Translations under genes and position numbers: made by a program
Part shown: positions 34,287 through 47,008 of the stretch, piece by piece
Position numbering within the stretch: the stretch's first letter is position 1
How the letters are laid out: each line of letters begins with the position of its first letter
Assembly (NCBI GenBank): GCA_037176725.1
Contig: JAZBRS010000054.1
Location: forward strand, 14,650,001 to 14,714,000
Direction: 5' to 3'
Source: Posidonia oceanica
Lineage: Eukaryota; Streptophyta; Magnoliopsida; Alismatales; Posidoniaceae
DNA length: 64,000 nucleotides
The notes under the pieces: model-generated
Seen by the model: the letters and a program-made list of their open reading frames with translations, nothing else
Databases searched by the model: none
What the model was told of the DNA's origin: nothing

Positions 34287-36607
34287 TCAAAGAAGAGTGG
34301 GGTAAGCCCCCGAGGTTCGGGCATCCCCCAAGCCCGTAGGCTCAGAAGAGGAAGGGCCAGTTACGCTAGGGTGTGCGAGTGCAAGTGCAGGTGCATGAGC
34401 AGCCTCCTGCAGACTGACAGCGAGGGTCCCGTTGTCAATCAGGTCCTGAACGACATCTCGGAGAGTGAGGCAATTATCCATCGAATGCCCCAGGGCTCGA
34501 TGGTAATCGCAATGCTTGCTCGCATCGTACCACCTCAGAAGAGGATTTGGTGGCGGGCGAGTTTTCGGGATCCTTAGGAGCGACACAACCTAGGGAAAGA
34601 CGGTGCTTAGCAGCTCACCAAGTGGGGTGAAGTCGCTCTTAGCATGGCAGACTCGTCTTTGCTTAGGTTGTTGTCCTTGCTGAGCTGGTGCGACGTGATA
34701 AACCAGCTCAACGGTGACAATGTGTGCAGTGGGTGCATAAATAGGTGCGTGCACTAGTGGAAAAGGGTCCGGCTGACTTTCTGCAAAGGCAGGCACCTCA
34801 GGAGGATCAGCGCATGCGACGGCGTGCTGCTTGGAGTAGTCGAAAACAGAGTTGTTGCTGCTATTGCTGCTACGGCGAAAGCTAGTGGTGTTGGCCTGCC
34901 TAGCCAATGCAGAAAGTGTGTGGAAATGCCCACTCTGCAGCGAGCTTTCCACGCGGGCACAGCCCTAATCAGTGATGCAAAACTAATGATGTGCTGGATG
35001 CAAAGCAGAGTCCTAGTCGCTGGCAGCGCCCCTTTGATGATCATCTCGATAGAATCCTCCTCGGAGGGTCTATCCCTGACCTGGGCAGCTGTGGAGCACC
35101 AGCGACCGACATACTCCCCGAATGGCTCTTGGGGCCTCTGCCGGATGGCGACGAGATCCTCCCGCTTGGGGATCAAGTCAAGGTTGAAAGAATACTGCTC
35201 AAGGAAAGCCCGAGAAAGACCACTCCAAGTCTAAACCGCAGCCGTGTCAAGGGACATGAACCACCTAAGCGCGGGGCCGGTTAAACTCTTCTGGAACAAA
35301 CGGATAAGGCACCTTTCATTAGCCTGAAGTTGAGCAAGGTCCCCGTAATATGCCTTCAGATGCGAAATAGGGAGCCTCTACCAATATATTTATCGTAGTC
35401 CAGGATGCAGAACTTCGAAGGGAGTGCAGCCTCGGGAAAGAGACAGAGGTCGCGAAATTGGTAGGGCTGGCGGTCCTGGCCTTGCACTTGACGAAGTGCT
35501 CTCTCTAGATCGCCCAACCTAGTGAGGTGGGTGTCTGAGGCTGCTGCTGGTGAGGGATGTGCAGTAGAGGCAGGGACCACGTATGTTGTGCGGGTCGCAC
35601 GAGAGCGCTCCTCCGGATCCACCGTCATGCTACCTAGTGTCGTAGCATGAGGGCCAGCATACCCGTGCGAGGGTGCGAAGTGCAGTGCTATGTATGCAGG
35701 AGTCTAAACCTGATGCAGGGAAGATGGATAGATAATATGCTGTGCAATGTAAGGTGCAGTGCGGGGGAGCAGTAGCTGTTGCACTGGCACAGTGCTGGGC
35801 AACGGGCTTGAGGGGTGCTGTGCTCCTGCCAATCCAAAAGACTAGCCATCAGAAGAAGGAGTTGCATGCTGTGCAAAGTGTTGTGCAGGTGCAGGAGGCC
35901 GATAATGCACCCCCATCACCAGAGCTGTGAGGGGCCGGGGTGATGGAAAGGGCAGAGGTGCAGTGTAGTGCGCCTACAGGGCTACAGAAGGCAGCACCGG
36001 AACCTCAGGGGTTGGGCGGGAAGAGAAGGCCACAGTCGGGTCGAGTGCGAGAGCCATGCTTCGTAGCCTATCGGCCTTAGCCAATAAACGCTGCACTTGT
36101 GAGGCAGAGAAAGCATCGACTGACGGGCTGGGACGCAAAGAGGTGTCCGCCAAAGGAGGCACGGAAACCAAGGAAGCAACAGGAGTGAATCCTACGCAAG
36201 AGTTAGCCGCAGATTCCCGAGACGGGAAGGCCCTGGGATGGAACAGAGGGCGACGCTCCTGGGGCCAGAGTGGCGGTCACTGCGGCAGACTCAGTGACAA
36301 GCTCTAGGTCAACTGGGGTCGACCCTTGATCCAGATAAAGGGGCTGGAAAGTCTCCTGCACCAGAAGTGGAGAGGAGACGGGGAACGCCAAAGCAGGGGA
36401 AGAAGAGACTGAAGTCGGTATCTCCCCTGACGCCAAAGAGGAAAGGGGCTCGCCGGTATACTGGGCCATAGCGGACAGCGAGCGAAAGCAAACAGGTCTG
36501 TGGCTGAAGGTAGGGACACAAGACCTAAGGAGAGCTACTGTCGGAGGTGACAGACAACTCAGAGATAGAGGGGGGACGCTCAGGATCCTAGCTGGAGGAA
36601 CCTGCAC
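34287..36607 (-). pseudogene. Tat/Ogre-like gag, broken
   Basis: Gag structural protein relic, read right to left. The N-terminal part (about 36607-35640) is Pro/Ser-rich with a short helical piece (VQRLLAKADRLRSMALALD); its membership in gag is inferred from position. The capsid part begins in 35628-35356 with LPSKFCILDYDKYIGRG and then shifts frame. A second stretch has a TAG stop at about 35235, where Gln is expected, then continues with IPKREDLVAIRQRPQEPFGE (35176 downward). The C-terminal part (34586-34287) has a C..H...H....C knuckle-like motif, CDYHRALGHSMDNC, followed by LTLRDVVQDLID, as in Tat/Ogre gag. Several frames must be changed to read through, so it is not functional. No protease follows. 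Confidence 0.8.
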
Positions 36608-37277
36608 CTACCTGCAAAATCGATAAATGCGTTAGAGGTTGGATGCAAAAAAGAGTTATTAGGGGTGGCATGATGCAGATGGATGCCCTAATATGCGCTC
36701 TCTCACCATGCATGTCCCGAGTAGATGACCTACCAGGACACACTCAGGGGTAATGGGATTATGTAGACTCTAGGTCAGAAAAAAGGCTCCCGTCTCGACC
36801 CTGCCAAAGCTCAGGTATAACGGGTGGTGCGTTGGTGGCCTCAACCCTGCTAGAAGCATGAGTGGTACCCTCCAATAGCACCGACACGACCCCTGGACAA
36901 GGGGGGACAAACCGACTGACTTGTGCCACGCCAAAGCGTTGGGGGCAAGAGGCCAGGACCATCCTTCGCAAACTGTGGGTTGACTCAGATGAGAAGAATG
37001 CATGCTTTCTAAAATGCTGATGCGAATGCTTTAGAGTGTTTTACTTGCGTTTTATTAACCAAGGAAAAAATTGCAAGTTTTGGCTCTAGTTGTGCTTAGA
37101 TGTTATTGCTTGGATTTATTGTGGCTTTTACATTAAGCAAGAGGGTAGCAAGCAAGTTTCTACTATCCTAGGCATGGCATATGCGAATGGGAGAGAAACA
37201 AGAAGTCATGGCATGCAAGCAATTCATACAGCAAGGCAAAAAGCATGGGCATGGCATGTGCAAGTGTATGTAGTCTT
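36608..37277 (-). other. 5' leader of the 26-kb element, part 1
   Basis: Between gag and the nested solo LTR; it continues at 43175-43494. Some Pro-rich open frames (36759-37003, minus) have no recognised motif. Confidence 0.5.
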
Positions 37278-37282
37278 GATAG
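37278..37282. repeat. Target duplication GATAG (left)
   Basis: GATAG before the solo LTR is repeated exactly at 43170-43174. Confidence 0.95.
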
Positions 37283-37999
37283 TGTTGACACCCCATCTTG
37301 ACAGGCTTGGACCATTTGGGACCTTTTGGCGACTTCTAGATCTAAACCTAGGTCAAAACAACTACCTCTCCCTCTCTCTTACCCTTCAAAACAAGCCTAA
37401 ACTTGACCTAAGCCTACACCCACTTCCCAAGCCCAAAACCTGCCCAAAAACCATAGGAAAACCCATCAACCCCTACTTAGCAAACCTACCCAAACACTTA
37501 GAAATTTTCGACCCAAAACCATTCCCAAAAACCCTAGAAAACCTAGGTAAAACTCCCCTTTTTCTACACCTCAAAACCCTTCCAAAACCTTCTCAAAACT
37601 AAACCAAAGCCCTAGAACCAACACTAGAAATCCTAGGCAACACATTCCCCAATTTTCACCCCTTTTCAAAACCTTTAAGCCCTCCATTCACCCAAATTAT
37701 CATTTTCTCTCTCCAGGATTATTCTTTTCTCTCTCCTGATTATCCTCCTTCTTTTCCCCCTTCTCTCCTTTTTTCTTGCCTGGTTGTGGGCCCCCCTTGT
37801 GCTTCTATCTCTTCTCAATCTTATTTCTATTTTTATCTTATTTTTAGCATTTTCCCTGACTTCCAAAAAATTATTTTCTTTCAACTCCTCTCTTTCCCCT
37901 TTATTCTTTCTTTTTCCCTTTTCCTCCTCCTTCTCCTCTTCTTTTTCTTTCTTTTTACTAAGCCCCTAAAAAATCCTTAAAAACCTCTAAAACTCTAAA

Positions 38000-38740
38000 A
38001 CAAAAAAGAAAACAAACCAAGACCCTAAGAAAAAATAATTAAAAATATTAAGCAAACAATTAAAAACCTAAACCCAACTAAATCTAGCTAAAATGGAAAA
38101 CCAAGAATGCAAGCTAAAAAATACAAAACAAACAAAGAGAAAATGCTGTAAAATCAAGGAAAAAACCGAAATGCAATTAAAACAGCTAAAAGTAAAATCC
38201 TATTAAAAACAACCAAGAAAACAAACCCTAAGAGAAAGAAAACACTTAAGAAATGCAAGGGCCAATAATTAAGGAGGAAAAGCCTAACTTAACAACTCTC
38301 AAAAGAAAAATTGGAAACATAATTAAAAAATAATAAAACAAACAATCAAAATTTAAGAACAGCTAATTAAAAACTTAACAAGAAAACCTAACCTAAGGAA
38401 AAAATGCTAAAAGAATTTAACAAACGAAATTAAGAAAAAGCAAATCAAAGAAGACCTAAGAAAAATCCTAAAAGACTAAAATCAAAAGCCAAAACTCACT
38501 CTAATTAATCTAAAAACAAACCTTAAAAAATCCTAATTAACATCCCAAGTATTTAACAAGAAAAACATAATTGAAAAAACAATTAAAAAACCTTAACAAA
38601 CATTTAAACAAAATTAAGAAAACAAATTAAAGAAGACTTAACAAAAATCTTAAAAGGACAAAACTAAAACTCTTCTTAATTAACTAATCAAAAAACAATC
38701 TTATAAAAACCTAATTAAAAATCCTAACTTAAAAACAACT
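38000..38740 (+). other. A-rich stretch of the long A LTR U3
   Basis: AACAAACAATTAAAAACCTAA-like sequence without genes; the reverse counterpart of 27350-28080. Confidence 0.6.
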
Positions 38741-39049
38741 ATTCTAAAAATGTTTTCTAATCTTTTTATTTTTATTCCAATTTTCTTCTTCCTTTTCTTC
38801 CAATCCCTTCTCTCTTTTCTTTCTTTTTTCTTTTCTTTCTTTTCTTTCTTTTCCTTTGGCCCGGCCCACCAGCTGCAGTCTTCCTCTTCCTTCTTTTTTC
38901 TTTTTTTTTCTTTCACGTGCAAGGCCTGGCCCGCAATCCGCCTTCCACCCTCCTCTTCCCTCCTTCTTCTTCTTCCTCCTCTTCAACTTCTTCTTCTCCT
39001 TCCCGCGATCCTCTTTAAAATTTAACTTCGCTTCTCCTTCCCGATCACC

Positions 39050-40420
39050 TCAGCACCAGTTCGCCTCTCCTCTCTCTGCTCTCAGTGGATCTTCCGGGAG
39101 GGCATTTACTGCTCGTCTCCTCGCCGACCGCTCGTCTCCTTCAGCTGCAGTGTTCGGCGCTGGTGGGATTTCAAAAATCCATAGCGCGCCCAGCAGCTTC
39201 CGCAGCTGCATAAAGCTTCCAGGTCTTCTCCTCCTTCTGGCCTCTTCGCATCGTCCTAAGAGAGAAAGCATCCAGCATCCAGAATCCTTGCAATTCCCCT
39301 CCCTTTCCTCTGCAAAAATCAGACCCTTTCCTCCTCTTCCATTCCATCCAATCCAGCACCCGTTCCACCCAGCAAAACTCTCCCAATTCCTCCCTCAATC
39401 TCGACCAAACTTCCAGCATCTCCACCCTTTCATTCCACATCCGAAGTCACCCTGAAATCATCCCCGACTACCCCATTTCCAACTCAGCAACCCAACACCT
39501 TCTTTCTCAAAATTACTGACACCACAAACCTCCAATCCACCCCAAACTCTTCCCAATTACTCCCTGAATCACCAGCTCCCTAAACCACCCAAGCCTTCAG
39601 CCCAGCTCTCACCACAGCTCCGACCATTCACCACAAACAGTTACACCTTTTTCTGTCCAGAAACCAATCCAATCCACAGCTTTCACCATAGCACTCCACT
39701 GCCCAATTCAAGCTCTCGCACACCATCACCAGACATCCAGCAACCTGCCAGAAGGCTCCGTTCGGCCTGAGGAGCAGCGAACACCTCCCCCCACCTCCGG
39801 TGACCAATTGTGAACCCACTGAACCCATTTGTCGCGCCGGTCTTCGCAGCTGCCCTCCGATCATTTAGCAAGCTCCGGAGCAATGCACGGAGCGGAACCA
39901 GATGCCCAGCAGCCATCAGAGACGCCCGCAGCGCCCGGACGAAGCTTGCCGTCTCCTGCGAAATCGGCCCAGGTCGGGGGAACTCCTTAGCCGCGGAAAC
40001 AGGTAATTTCTTTCATCCCTAGCTTAGTTCTTCTCCCCTCTAGCTTCTCCACCCATTAGTTTAGCCTTCTATTCTCTCCTGCCTGGAGTCAACGCCGCCG
40101 CATCTTCTTCTTCTCCAACGAGCTCCGGCTCCGTCTCGCCGTTCCAGCCAGCAGAAAGCTGCTCCGTTTGTCGTCCGAGGTTCGCACGGACCCCAGGAGC
40201 TCGACCATGCTTCCAGATCAGTCCTCCGTCGCCGTTTCTGTCCGCTCTACCTCCAAACAGGTCTGCAGATCTCCGGCGTCTCCTCCGGCCTGCTCCAGGC
40301 AGCATCGCTGCTCGCCGATGCTGCTCCGGCCTCCGTTGAGCTCTGGTGAAGCCCGCCCGCCGGTCTACGCCGCACCAGCTCCCCTGCGTCGGCGTTCATG
40401 AGCACTGGTAGCGTTTGCTA
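39050..40420 (+). other. GC-rich leader of the long A LTR
   Basis: CpG-rich, with open frames on both strands (199 codons plus at 38856-39455, several smaller). It has Pro/Ser-rich composition and no recognised domain. It is treated as an LTR leader and not a gene. Confidence 0.55.
40000..40008 (+). promoter_or_regulatory. Splice-donor-like site
   Basis: CAG|GTAATT followed by TCTTTCATCCCTAGCTTAG, very like the sequence after the donor at 12509-12516 (TTTCTTCACCCCTAGCTAG). The shared downstream sequence supports a common origin of the boundary. Confidence 0.5.
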
Positions 40421-41747
40421 TAGTGTCCATGGCCGTCGGCCATTCACTGTGCTTTTATTTTATTTTTATTTTTTTTTCTTTTTTTTTCTATCTTTGCTAT
40501 TTTACCAAAAATTGCACTATTGGTCTCAGTTCTTGCTTTATTACTCTCAAGTCCTTCATTTGATTAAATCTGTTTAATTCTGAGTTAAAACCATATAAAA
40601 TTGCATGAAAAATATGTAGTTTTCTTTATTTGCATGTCAGTCCTTTTACTGTGCTTTCCTTCAATAATAAGTTTGATTTTGGCCCTCTAGCTTTTGATTA
40701 TTGCATGTTAGTCCTGCAGTTAATTAATTTGATTTAATCCTCTAAGTTTGCCATATAAAATTGCATTTTAGGTCCTTATTGTTTTCTGTAATTGCCATTT
40801 AATCCTCTGTCCTGTTAACTTAGCTTTTATTTTTCAATTTTTGCTTACTGCATTGCATTATTTCTCCTCTATTTTTTGATTTTTGCATATAGGTCCATCC
40901 TCAATGCACAGTAGTCATTTAAATGCATATTTTGCTTCAAAAATTGCATTTTTGACCCTGCATAATTTGAAAATTGCATACAGTCCTCTGTCTGTCTTTT
41001 TAATGCATATTTTGCTTATAAAATTGCATTTTTGACCCTGCATGATTTGAAAATTACACATAGGTCCATCCTCAATGTACAGTAGTCATTTAAATGCATA
41101 TTTTGCTTATAAAATTGCATTTTAGCCCCCACATGTTTGGAAAATTGCATATAGGTCCCCCATCCGCATTCCCAGACCCTCTAGACCCCTGTTTTGCTGG
41201 AAAAATTGCATTTTGGACCCTAATGATTTTAAAATTGCATCCTAACTTGCCACATGGTTTCAAAACTTGTCTTGATGCATACCCATCTTGGAAAATTGCA
41301 TTTTAAACCCTGCCTTTTGTAAAATTGCATGCAGACCCTCCTTTTTCCAAAATCCTTGCATGAAAGCCCCAAACTTTTCAAAACCTTTGCATTTAGACCC
41401 CCATCTTTTCAAAAATTGCATTTAAGACCCCAATTTTCTGAAAAATCACCCTTAAGTCTTTTCTTGCATTCTGCATGCATTGCACTCATGCATTCTACTA
41501 TTTTACATCCTTTGCACACACTTAAACACTTCTAGCTCCCATTCACAAGGGAGGACCTGTTTGCATACCCCTAGGACCCCCTGTACACTTAGATCCATTC
41601 TTCTCCCCTATTCTGGCCCCTCTGCCTTGAAGCTGGGATATCTTCCAATTCGATCGTTGGATCTTCTCAAACAAGCTACCTGGACGACCCCGGCGAAGCA
41701 CTCTTCAGCATGGACCAAGCAGATTTCAGATCAGGCCTCAGATTTTC

Positions 41748-41756
41748 CAGGTAAGT
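41748..41756 (+). promoter_or_regulatory. Splice-donor-like site (consensus)
   Basis: CAG|GTAAGT, an exact match to the donor consensus, after a conserved GGATCTTCTC...GATCAGGCCTCAG block. The reverse copy is at 24728-24737. Confidence 0.55.
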
Positions 41757-42204
41757 CCTTCTGAACCCCTGCACAACATTCATTTGCATACCATTTGCAT
41801 TGCATGCATCGTTTTCGCTTTTTGTTTCCTCGAACATGTAGAATAGGACTTCCTCTTCTTATCTATCAATCCTACCCCCCCTTCGCGTATTCCCAAGTGT
41901 TTTGTGTTGTGTTTCCCCTAGATTCACCACCTATTGCGACTTTCCTCCCCATTTTCCACGATCCGATCGCATCACGAGCTTTGGGTAGCGTGCGAGACAC
42001 ATCGTGGGGCGGTTTAGTGGGAAACAGTCACAAAGCGGTGGTAATCCCTCCACTTGCTTATTTTCCCCATTGTAGGTCTTCACACCTACTCTGTGTAGCC
42101 CTTAAACAGTGCCTGTTCTTACACACACATTGTTTGCCTCTCTTTTCACTTCTCTTGTTCTTTCTCCTTGCACTTGCATCTGCATGGTTTTGCCGAGGTT
42201 TTAT

Positions 42205-42490
42205 TCTGCCGCTTTTGGCACCGTTTTGCATGCCCGCTTTGTCTTTGGCATCGTTTTGCGTGCCCGCTTCGCTTTTGTTACCGTTTTGCGTGCCCGCTTT
42301 GTTTTTGGCACCGTTTCGCATGCCCACTTTGTTTTTGACACCGTTTTGCGTGCCCGCTTCGCTTTTGGCACCGTTTTGCGTGCCCGCTTGGCTTTCTCGC
42401 ACCGTTTTGCGTGCCCGCTTCGCTTTTGGCATTGTTTTGCGTGCCGATCTTGTTTTCTTGCACCGTTTTGCGTGTCGCTCTCGTTTCTTG
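42205..42490 (+). repeat. 30-bp minisatellite of the long A LTR
   Basis: About ten units with GCACCGTTTTGCGTGCCCGC words, the complement of the array at 23860-24290. It keeps frames open for 161-263 codons. Confidence 0.85.
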
Positions 42491-43174
42491 CATTATTTCG
42501 CGTGCTTTACATCGTTTTCTCTTTCATGTCGCCTGCATTGCTTGGTTTTACCGTCGCTTTGCTTTTTCGCTTGCATTTGCATATAGGGCAGTGATGCTTA
42601 CTGCCTGGAGTTCTCACGAGCCAGGTTTCGCCTGGTTCAGAAAACAGACAGCGCTGCTGAGCACTTAGACTGCACGTTTACTTTCCTTGCATTGCATCCT
42701 ACCACTTAGAGCACACCTATGAGCATTCATTCAGGCATTCATTGGCATTTAGGCATCCAAATCTGCATTTCCCTGCGTATGCAAGCGTAAGCCTAGAAAG
42801 ACCGATTCTCAGGCGTGTCGGGGGTGCCTAACACCTTCCCCGCACGTAACAGGAGTCCTTGCCCAGTCTTTTGGCCTGCAATGACTATATCGCCCTTATC
42901 CTAAGCATGAGTCATCTCATTTGCATGTATTTGCATTTGTTTTCCTTTGCATTGCTTTGCTTTGCATTTCTTGCTTGGTTTTGCGTGTTAATTCACGCAT
43001 TTCCCTTGGTTTTCCTTGTCTCCCGATAATAGACACGGTGGCGACTCTGATTTGTCTTATCTTCTTCTTTTCTTACCTTTTCTCCTCTATTTTAAGTGTT
43101 TTCGAGTTGAGCCCTCCTCCTCGGACCTCGCCGCCAATAGTAAGCCTGATTCTGATTGGGATTACTACAGATAG

Positions 43175-43494
43175 TGAAGAGAAAACACTTATCATATCAA
43201 AAGCAGGCATGCATGGCATGTGCGTGTGCAGTGGCATAGCAAATGTGCAAAACAAAGCATTCACCACCCAAAAAGCATGTATGGTGCCAAGCAATTATTT
43301 AGACATGCGATGTAGGAAAATAAAGCAGCGCAAGCAATCATGGCATAAAGCAAGTAAATAAACAAGCAAGCAGGTAAGCAAGTAAGGCAAGCAAGAGCAG
43401 AAGGCAAGCAAAGCACAAAAGCAAGAGGCAAGAAGGCCAAGACGAAAGCCGAAGTCTGGAATCCTCAGCGGAATATCTGCTGGTGATTCCCATC
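43175..43494 (-). other. 5' leader of the 26-kb element, part 2
   Basis: Short AAGCAAG/GCAAGCA-rich leader between the solo LTR and the primer site; no gene. Confidence 0.6.
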
Positions 43495-43512
43495 TCCCCA
43501 GTGGAGTCGCCA
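43495..43512 (-). other. Primer binding site of the 26-kb element
   Basis: The minus strand reads TGGCGACTCCACTGGGGA, one base after the LTR end CTACA. It matches the sites at 3122-3139 and 3310-3327 and sets the 5' LTR boundary and element strand. Confidence 0.88.
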
Positions 43513-43513
43513 C

Positions 43514-46500
43514 TGTAGTAATCCTGAATTCTGATCGTCCATGTATGATGCCAAAGCTCGCGTGCACGGAACAAAATAGGCTCACTATATGCGGCAAGAT
43601 TCGAGGGAAGAAACTCGACTCAGAAACGCTGGCAAAAAGATGAAAAAGAAAATGATAAGACAAATTGGAGTCGCCACCAGGTTTATTTAATTGGGAGACT
43701 AAGAAAATTGAGGGTAATGCATGAAAAGACATGCAAAACCGGATGCAAAGAGGGGGCAAAGGGATGCGATGCGACACAATGCAATGCTATGCTATGCTAA
43801 GCTATGACTCGAGCCTAGGATAAAGGAAAGGTCGATGTGGGCCAAGAGAAAGGGCAAGGACTCCTGTTACGCACGGGGAAGGTGTTAGGCACCCCCGATA
43901 CGTCTGAGGGTCGGTCTTTCTTAGGCAATCTCGCGCTCTAATGCAGGGAAATGCTAGCCTAATGGCTAAATGCAACGAATGTCTGCTTACCATGCATAGG
44001 AAATAAACATGCTATCTATGTGCTCAGCAACGCAGCTAGTATTCCGAACCGGGCGAACCCTAGCTCATGAGAACTCCTATGCAGTAAGCATCATAGCCCT
44101 AATGCAAATGCAGGCGATAAAACAAAACTGCGGGGAAAACCAGGCAATGCAAACGACATGCAAGGGATAAAGCAAAAGCAGGCACGAAAAATGATGCGAG
44201 AGAGCGGGAAACAATGCAAAAGCGCGGAAAAATATGCAAGCACAGGAAACGATGCAAAGGCGTGGAAAACAAAGCAAAGGCATGGAAAACGATGCAAAGG
44301 CAGGGTGCGAAAATCAAAACAGGGGTCGGGTTGCATGCATAAGGGGTTGCGGCAGGCATAAGAAGCGATAAAACACGGAAAACGGCGAATGAAACCAAAT
44401 CGGCATTTTTAAAATAGGATTCAGCCAACTGCAAGTATTGGACGCTGGCAACTTAGGCGTCCAACGTTGGACGCTAGCATTGCTAGCGTCCAACACCAGC
44501 TGAAGCTGAACAGCATGTAGGTTTTTAAAAAAAGGATGCATTCTAGCTATATGGAGGCAAAACAAATGCAGAAATGCAATAGAACTAGTGCATGACATGC
44601 AGGGCTAACATGGCAACCAGATAGAAACAGATTCAGAGCAAGGGGCAAGCTAAAATCAAGAACCAAAGCAAGTAGGGTGTTGGACGCCCGTGAGCATGGC
44701 GTTCAACGTTAGACGCCAGAGAGGCAGGCGTCCAACACAGGCCAGAGGAAAACAAGACAAAAAAAGCACACAAATGACAAATAAAAAGTAGGAGCATGCA
44801 TTTGGGCTACTGGAGGCAAGCAGAAGGTAGACATGCAAGCATGGATCATGCAGAAAATCCAAAAACTCACCATCTGCAACATGTGCCAGGCATAAAGCTC
44901 AACCAGAGCGTTGGACGCGAGCTAAACTAGCGACCAATGTTGGACGCCAGGAACAGCAGCGTACAATGCCTTGAGAGGCACAAACACACAAGAACTTGCA
45001 TAAAAAAGGCATACAATCTAAAGAAGTTGAAGAACAATTGCTATGAAGGCTAAGCAACCATATAAACGCAGGAATCATGCAAGTAAATGGATCAGAGCAA
45101 TATGCAAACACCTAAAAGCAAAGCAGAAGAGCAGGAACGTTAGACGTTGGTGACAGCAGCGTCCAACATTGGACGCTGAAGCCCCCGGTGTCCAACGCCT
45201 GCAGCATGCAAACTCACCTGCACAAAGGGGGAGCTCAGCTCTAAACCCCACTTAACAAACATGCAAACTACTGATGGCATGCCAGATCAAAGAGGAGCAT
45301 TCATAGCAAGCATATAATCCAAGGAAAGCAAGAAAGGAAGAACATGCATAGGAATAAAAGATAAAAAAGCTAAGAAAAATAGCATGCAACTCAAGAGGAC
45401 ATTAGCAATCCAAAGCATGGTTGCCATAAGGGCCAGGCATCTCTAAGCATACATGGATCATGCATAAACCTCGAAAAGAAGCAAGATGCAAGCATGGTAA
45501 CAGAATAGAGCAAGCAGACATGTTGGACGCTAGATAAACCAGCGTCCAACGTTGGACGTGGCTCACCCAGGCGTCCAACGCAGGCAAACAGCAGAAGAAC
45601 TTAAAGCATGCAAAAAGGATTCAAGCAATGATCAAAACAAAAGGGAAGCATGGCATAGCATCTGCAAACATGTAAGGAAGGCATACAGCATGGATTCACA
45701 AGAGAGCAAGCAATAGCAAAGTATGGCAAACTTCATAGCAAGAGCAAAGCAAACAGGATGTTGGACGCTGGCTACTGCCGTGTCCAACATTGGACGCACC
45801 AGACTGGGCATCCAACACACTGAACATCCTTCCAGCCAAGCGAGGCAGCCGAATGGATCCAAAACATCAAACAAACTTGCTAGCAAGCAAGAGTGACTGA
45901 CAACCAGGATGCTGGTATGCTCGGTGCCAAGATTAGGCAGGTGGATTGCTCCACCCACCTCCTCCTCCTCATCGCCGGAAAACCAAGCAATGGAGGGGTG
46001 TGTGCAGTGCAAACAAGCATGGAAAGCATATAGAAACACTCAACCTATCATGCATGAGCTACAGGGAGGGATAACCAACCTGGCCGTGGCTTGAAATAGC
46101 GTGTCGCACTCCTTCACCGGCGCTGCAGAAGTGGGCGACAGGGCATCTCCGGCGAGCTCGCGCGGCTTGCTGGGGGCACAGAAGAGGTCGGTGAAGGGTC
46201 GGGAGTGAAGGTGGATCTTTGCTCTTCGCACCGGAGTGGTCGAATTGCAGAGGGAAGTGTTGTGCTGGTCTGTGTGTGCCTGGGAAGAGGGCTATTTGGC
46301 ATTGGTTTTGTGTTGGGTTGCATGGGTTCTGGTGCGGATGGCAGCAGCTTTGGCGGGCTTTGCAGAGCTGTGGCAGGGCTGGGTGTGAGTGGGAGGCCAC
46401 GAGGTATGGCAAGCGAGGCAGGTGGGCGTGTCAGACGGCTGGCGAAGTCGCGGCGGTGGCTGATAGAGGCGGCTGAAGGCAGTGAGGGCCGAGAGAGTGG

Positions 46501-46961
46501 AAAACTGGCTGGGGAGGAAAAGATGGGTAGTAAGTGGAGTAACTCGGCCTTGGAAGGTAGTGGATGGCCTGGAGTGCATGAAGGGACGGGTAGTAAGTGC
46601 GGGGAGGCGGTGGAGTGGACGGGAGGTGAGCCAAAGGTGGTGGAATAGCCACTGTTGCAACCGAGTCGTTGGACGCTAGAGCAGAAGGCGTCCAACGTTG
46701 GACGCTAGCTCAGAGCACATCCAACGTTGGACGCTGCCTATTCCAGCGTACAACACACCTAGTTGGCAAAAGCTATAATGGGCTTGGGCTTGGGTTTGGG
46801 CTTAAAAAAGGTTTAAAAATATGTGAAAAGGTTTGGGTTGGGGTTTGGGGTGAAAATGGGTTAGAAATGGGTTAGGTTTGAACAAGAGTGCCATTCCAAA
46901 GTCAACACGAGCCTGTAGGAGAAAACACCAACTTCCAGCCTGTCAAAATGGAGTGTCTATA
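43514..46961 (-). mobile_element. 5' LTR of the 26-kb element
   Basis: Starts TGTAGTAATCC next to the primer site and ends (reverse of the LTR start) at GTGTCTATA. It matches 20672-23094 plus 28955-30015 throughout, with single-base changes and one fewer palindrome unit near 44700. It holds hairpin 2 (43868-43902), a 24-bp-like repeat (44180-44310), palindrome clusters and the GC-rich leader (46070-46660). Confidence 0.9.
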
Positions 46962-47008
46962 GAGGCGAGAACAGAAATGCGAAGATCATCGAGCGGGCAG
47001 CTCGAGGC
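46962..47008 (-). repeat. 42-bp minisatellite, middle part
   Basis: One unit plus five bases, left between two elements. It begins with GAGGC (duplication of the 26-kb element) and ends with GAGGC at 47004-47008 (duplication of the B element). Confidence 0.9.
47004..47008. repeat. Target duplication GAGGC (left) of the B element
   Basis: Exact partner at 56144-56148. Confidence 0.93.

Larger units (their letters stand above)
37283..43169 (+). mobile_element. Solo LTR, long A subtype (5.89 kb)
   Basis: Starts TGTTGACACCCC and ends GATTACTACA with GATAG on both sides. Parts: telo-box-rich U3 (37420-37660), pyrimidine tract (about 38755-39000), GC-rich leader (39050-40420) with donor-like sites at 40000-40008 and 41748-41756, GCAT-word region (40490-41530), 30-bp minisatellite (42205-42490), hairpin 1 (about 42620-42645), hairpin 2 (42814-42846) and a U5 word TGGCGACTCTG (about 43040). 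It lies in the 5' leader of the 26-kb element in opposite orientation. Confidence 0.92.
20672..46961 (-). mobile_element. 26-kb nested A element, gag-only
   Basis: A complete minus-strand element with two LTRs: 3' LTR 20672-30015 (split by a solo LTR) and 5' LTR 43514-46961. It has a primer site (43495-43512), polypurine tract (30018-30028), internal region and near-matching target duplication. Without its two nested solo LTRs the element is about 14.5 kb, with LTRs near 3.45 kb and an internal part near 7.6 kb. The only recognised coding relic is gag (34287-36607). No pol is visible, so it must have moved with enzymes from another element. Its LTRs differ by roughly 5% by eye over the first 200 bases. 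Confidence 0.85.

Noticed and set aside
38856..39455. 199-codon plus-strand frame
   Set aside because: Starts in a pyrimidine tract (Phe/Ser-rich) and runs into the GC-rich LTR leader; low complexity.
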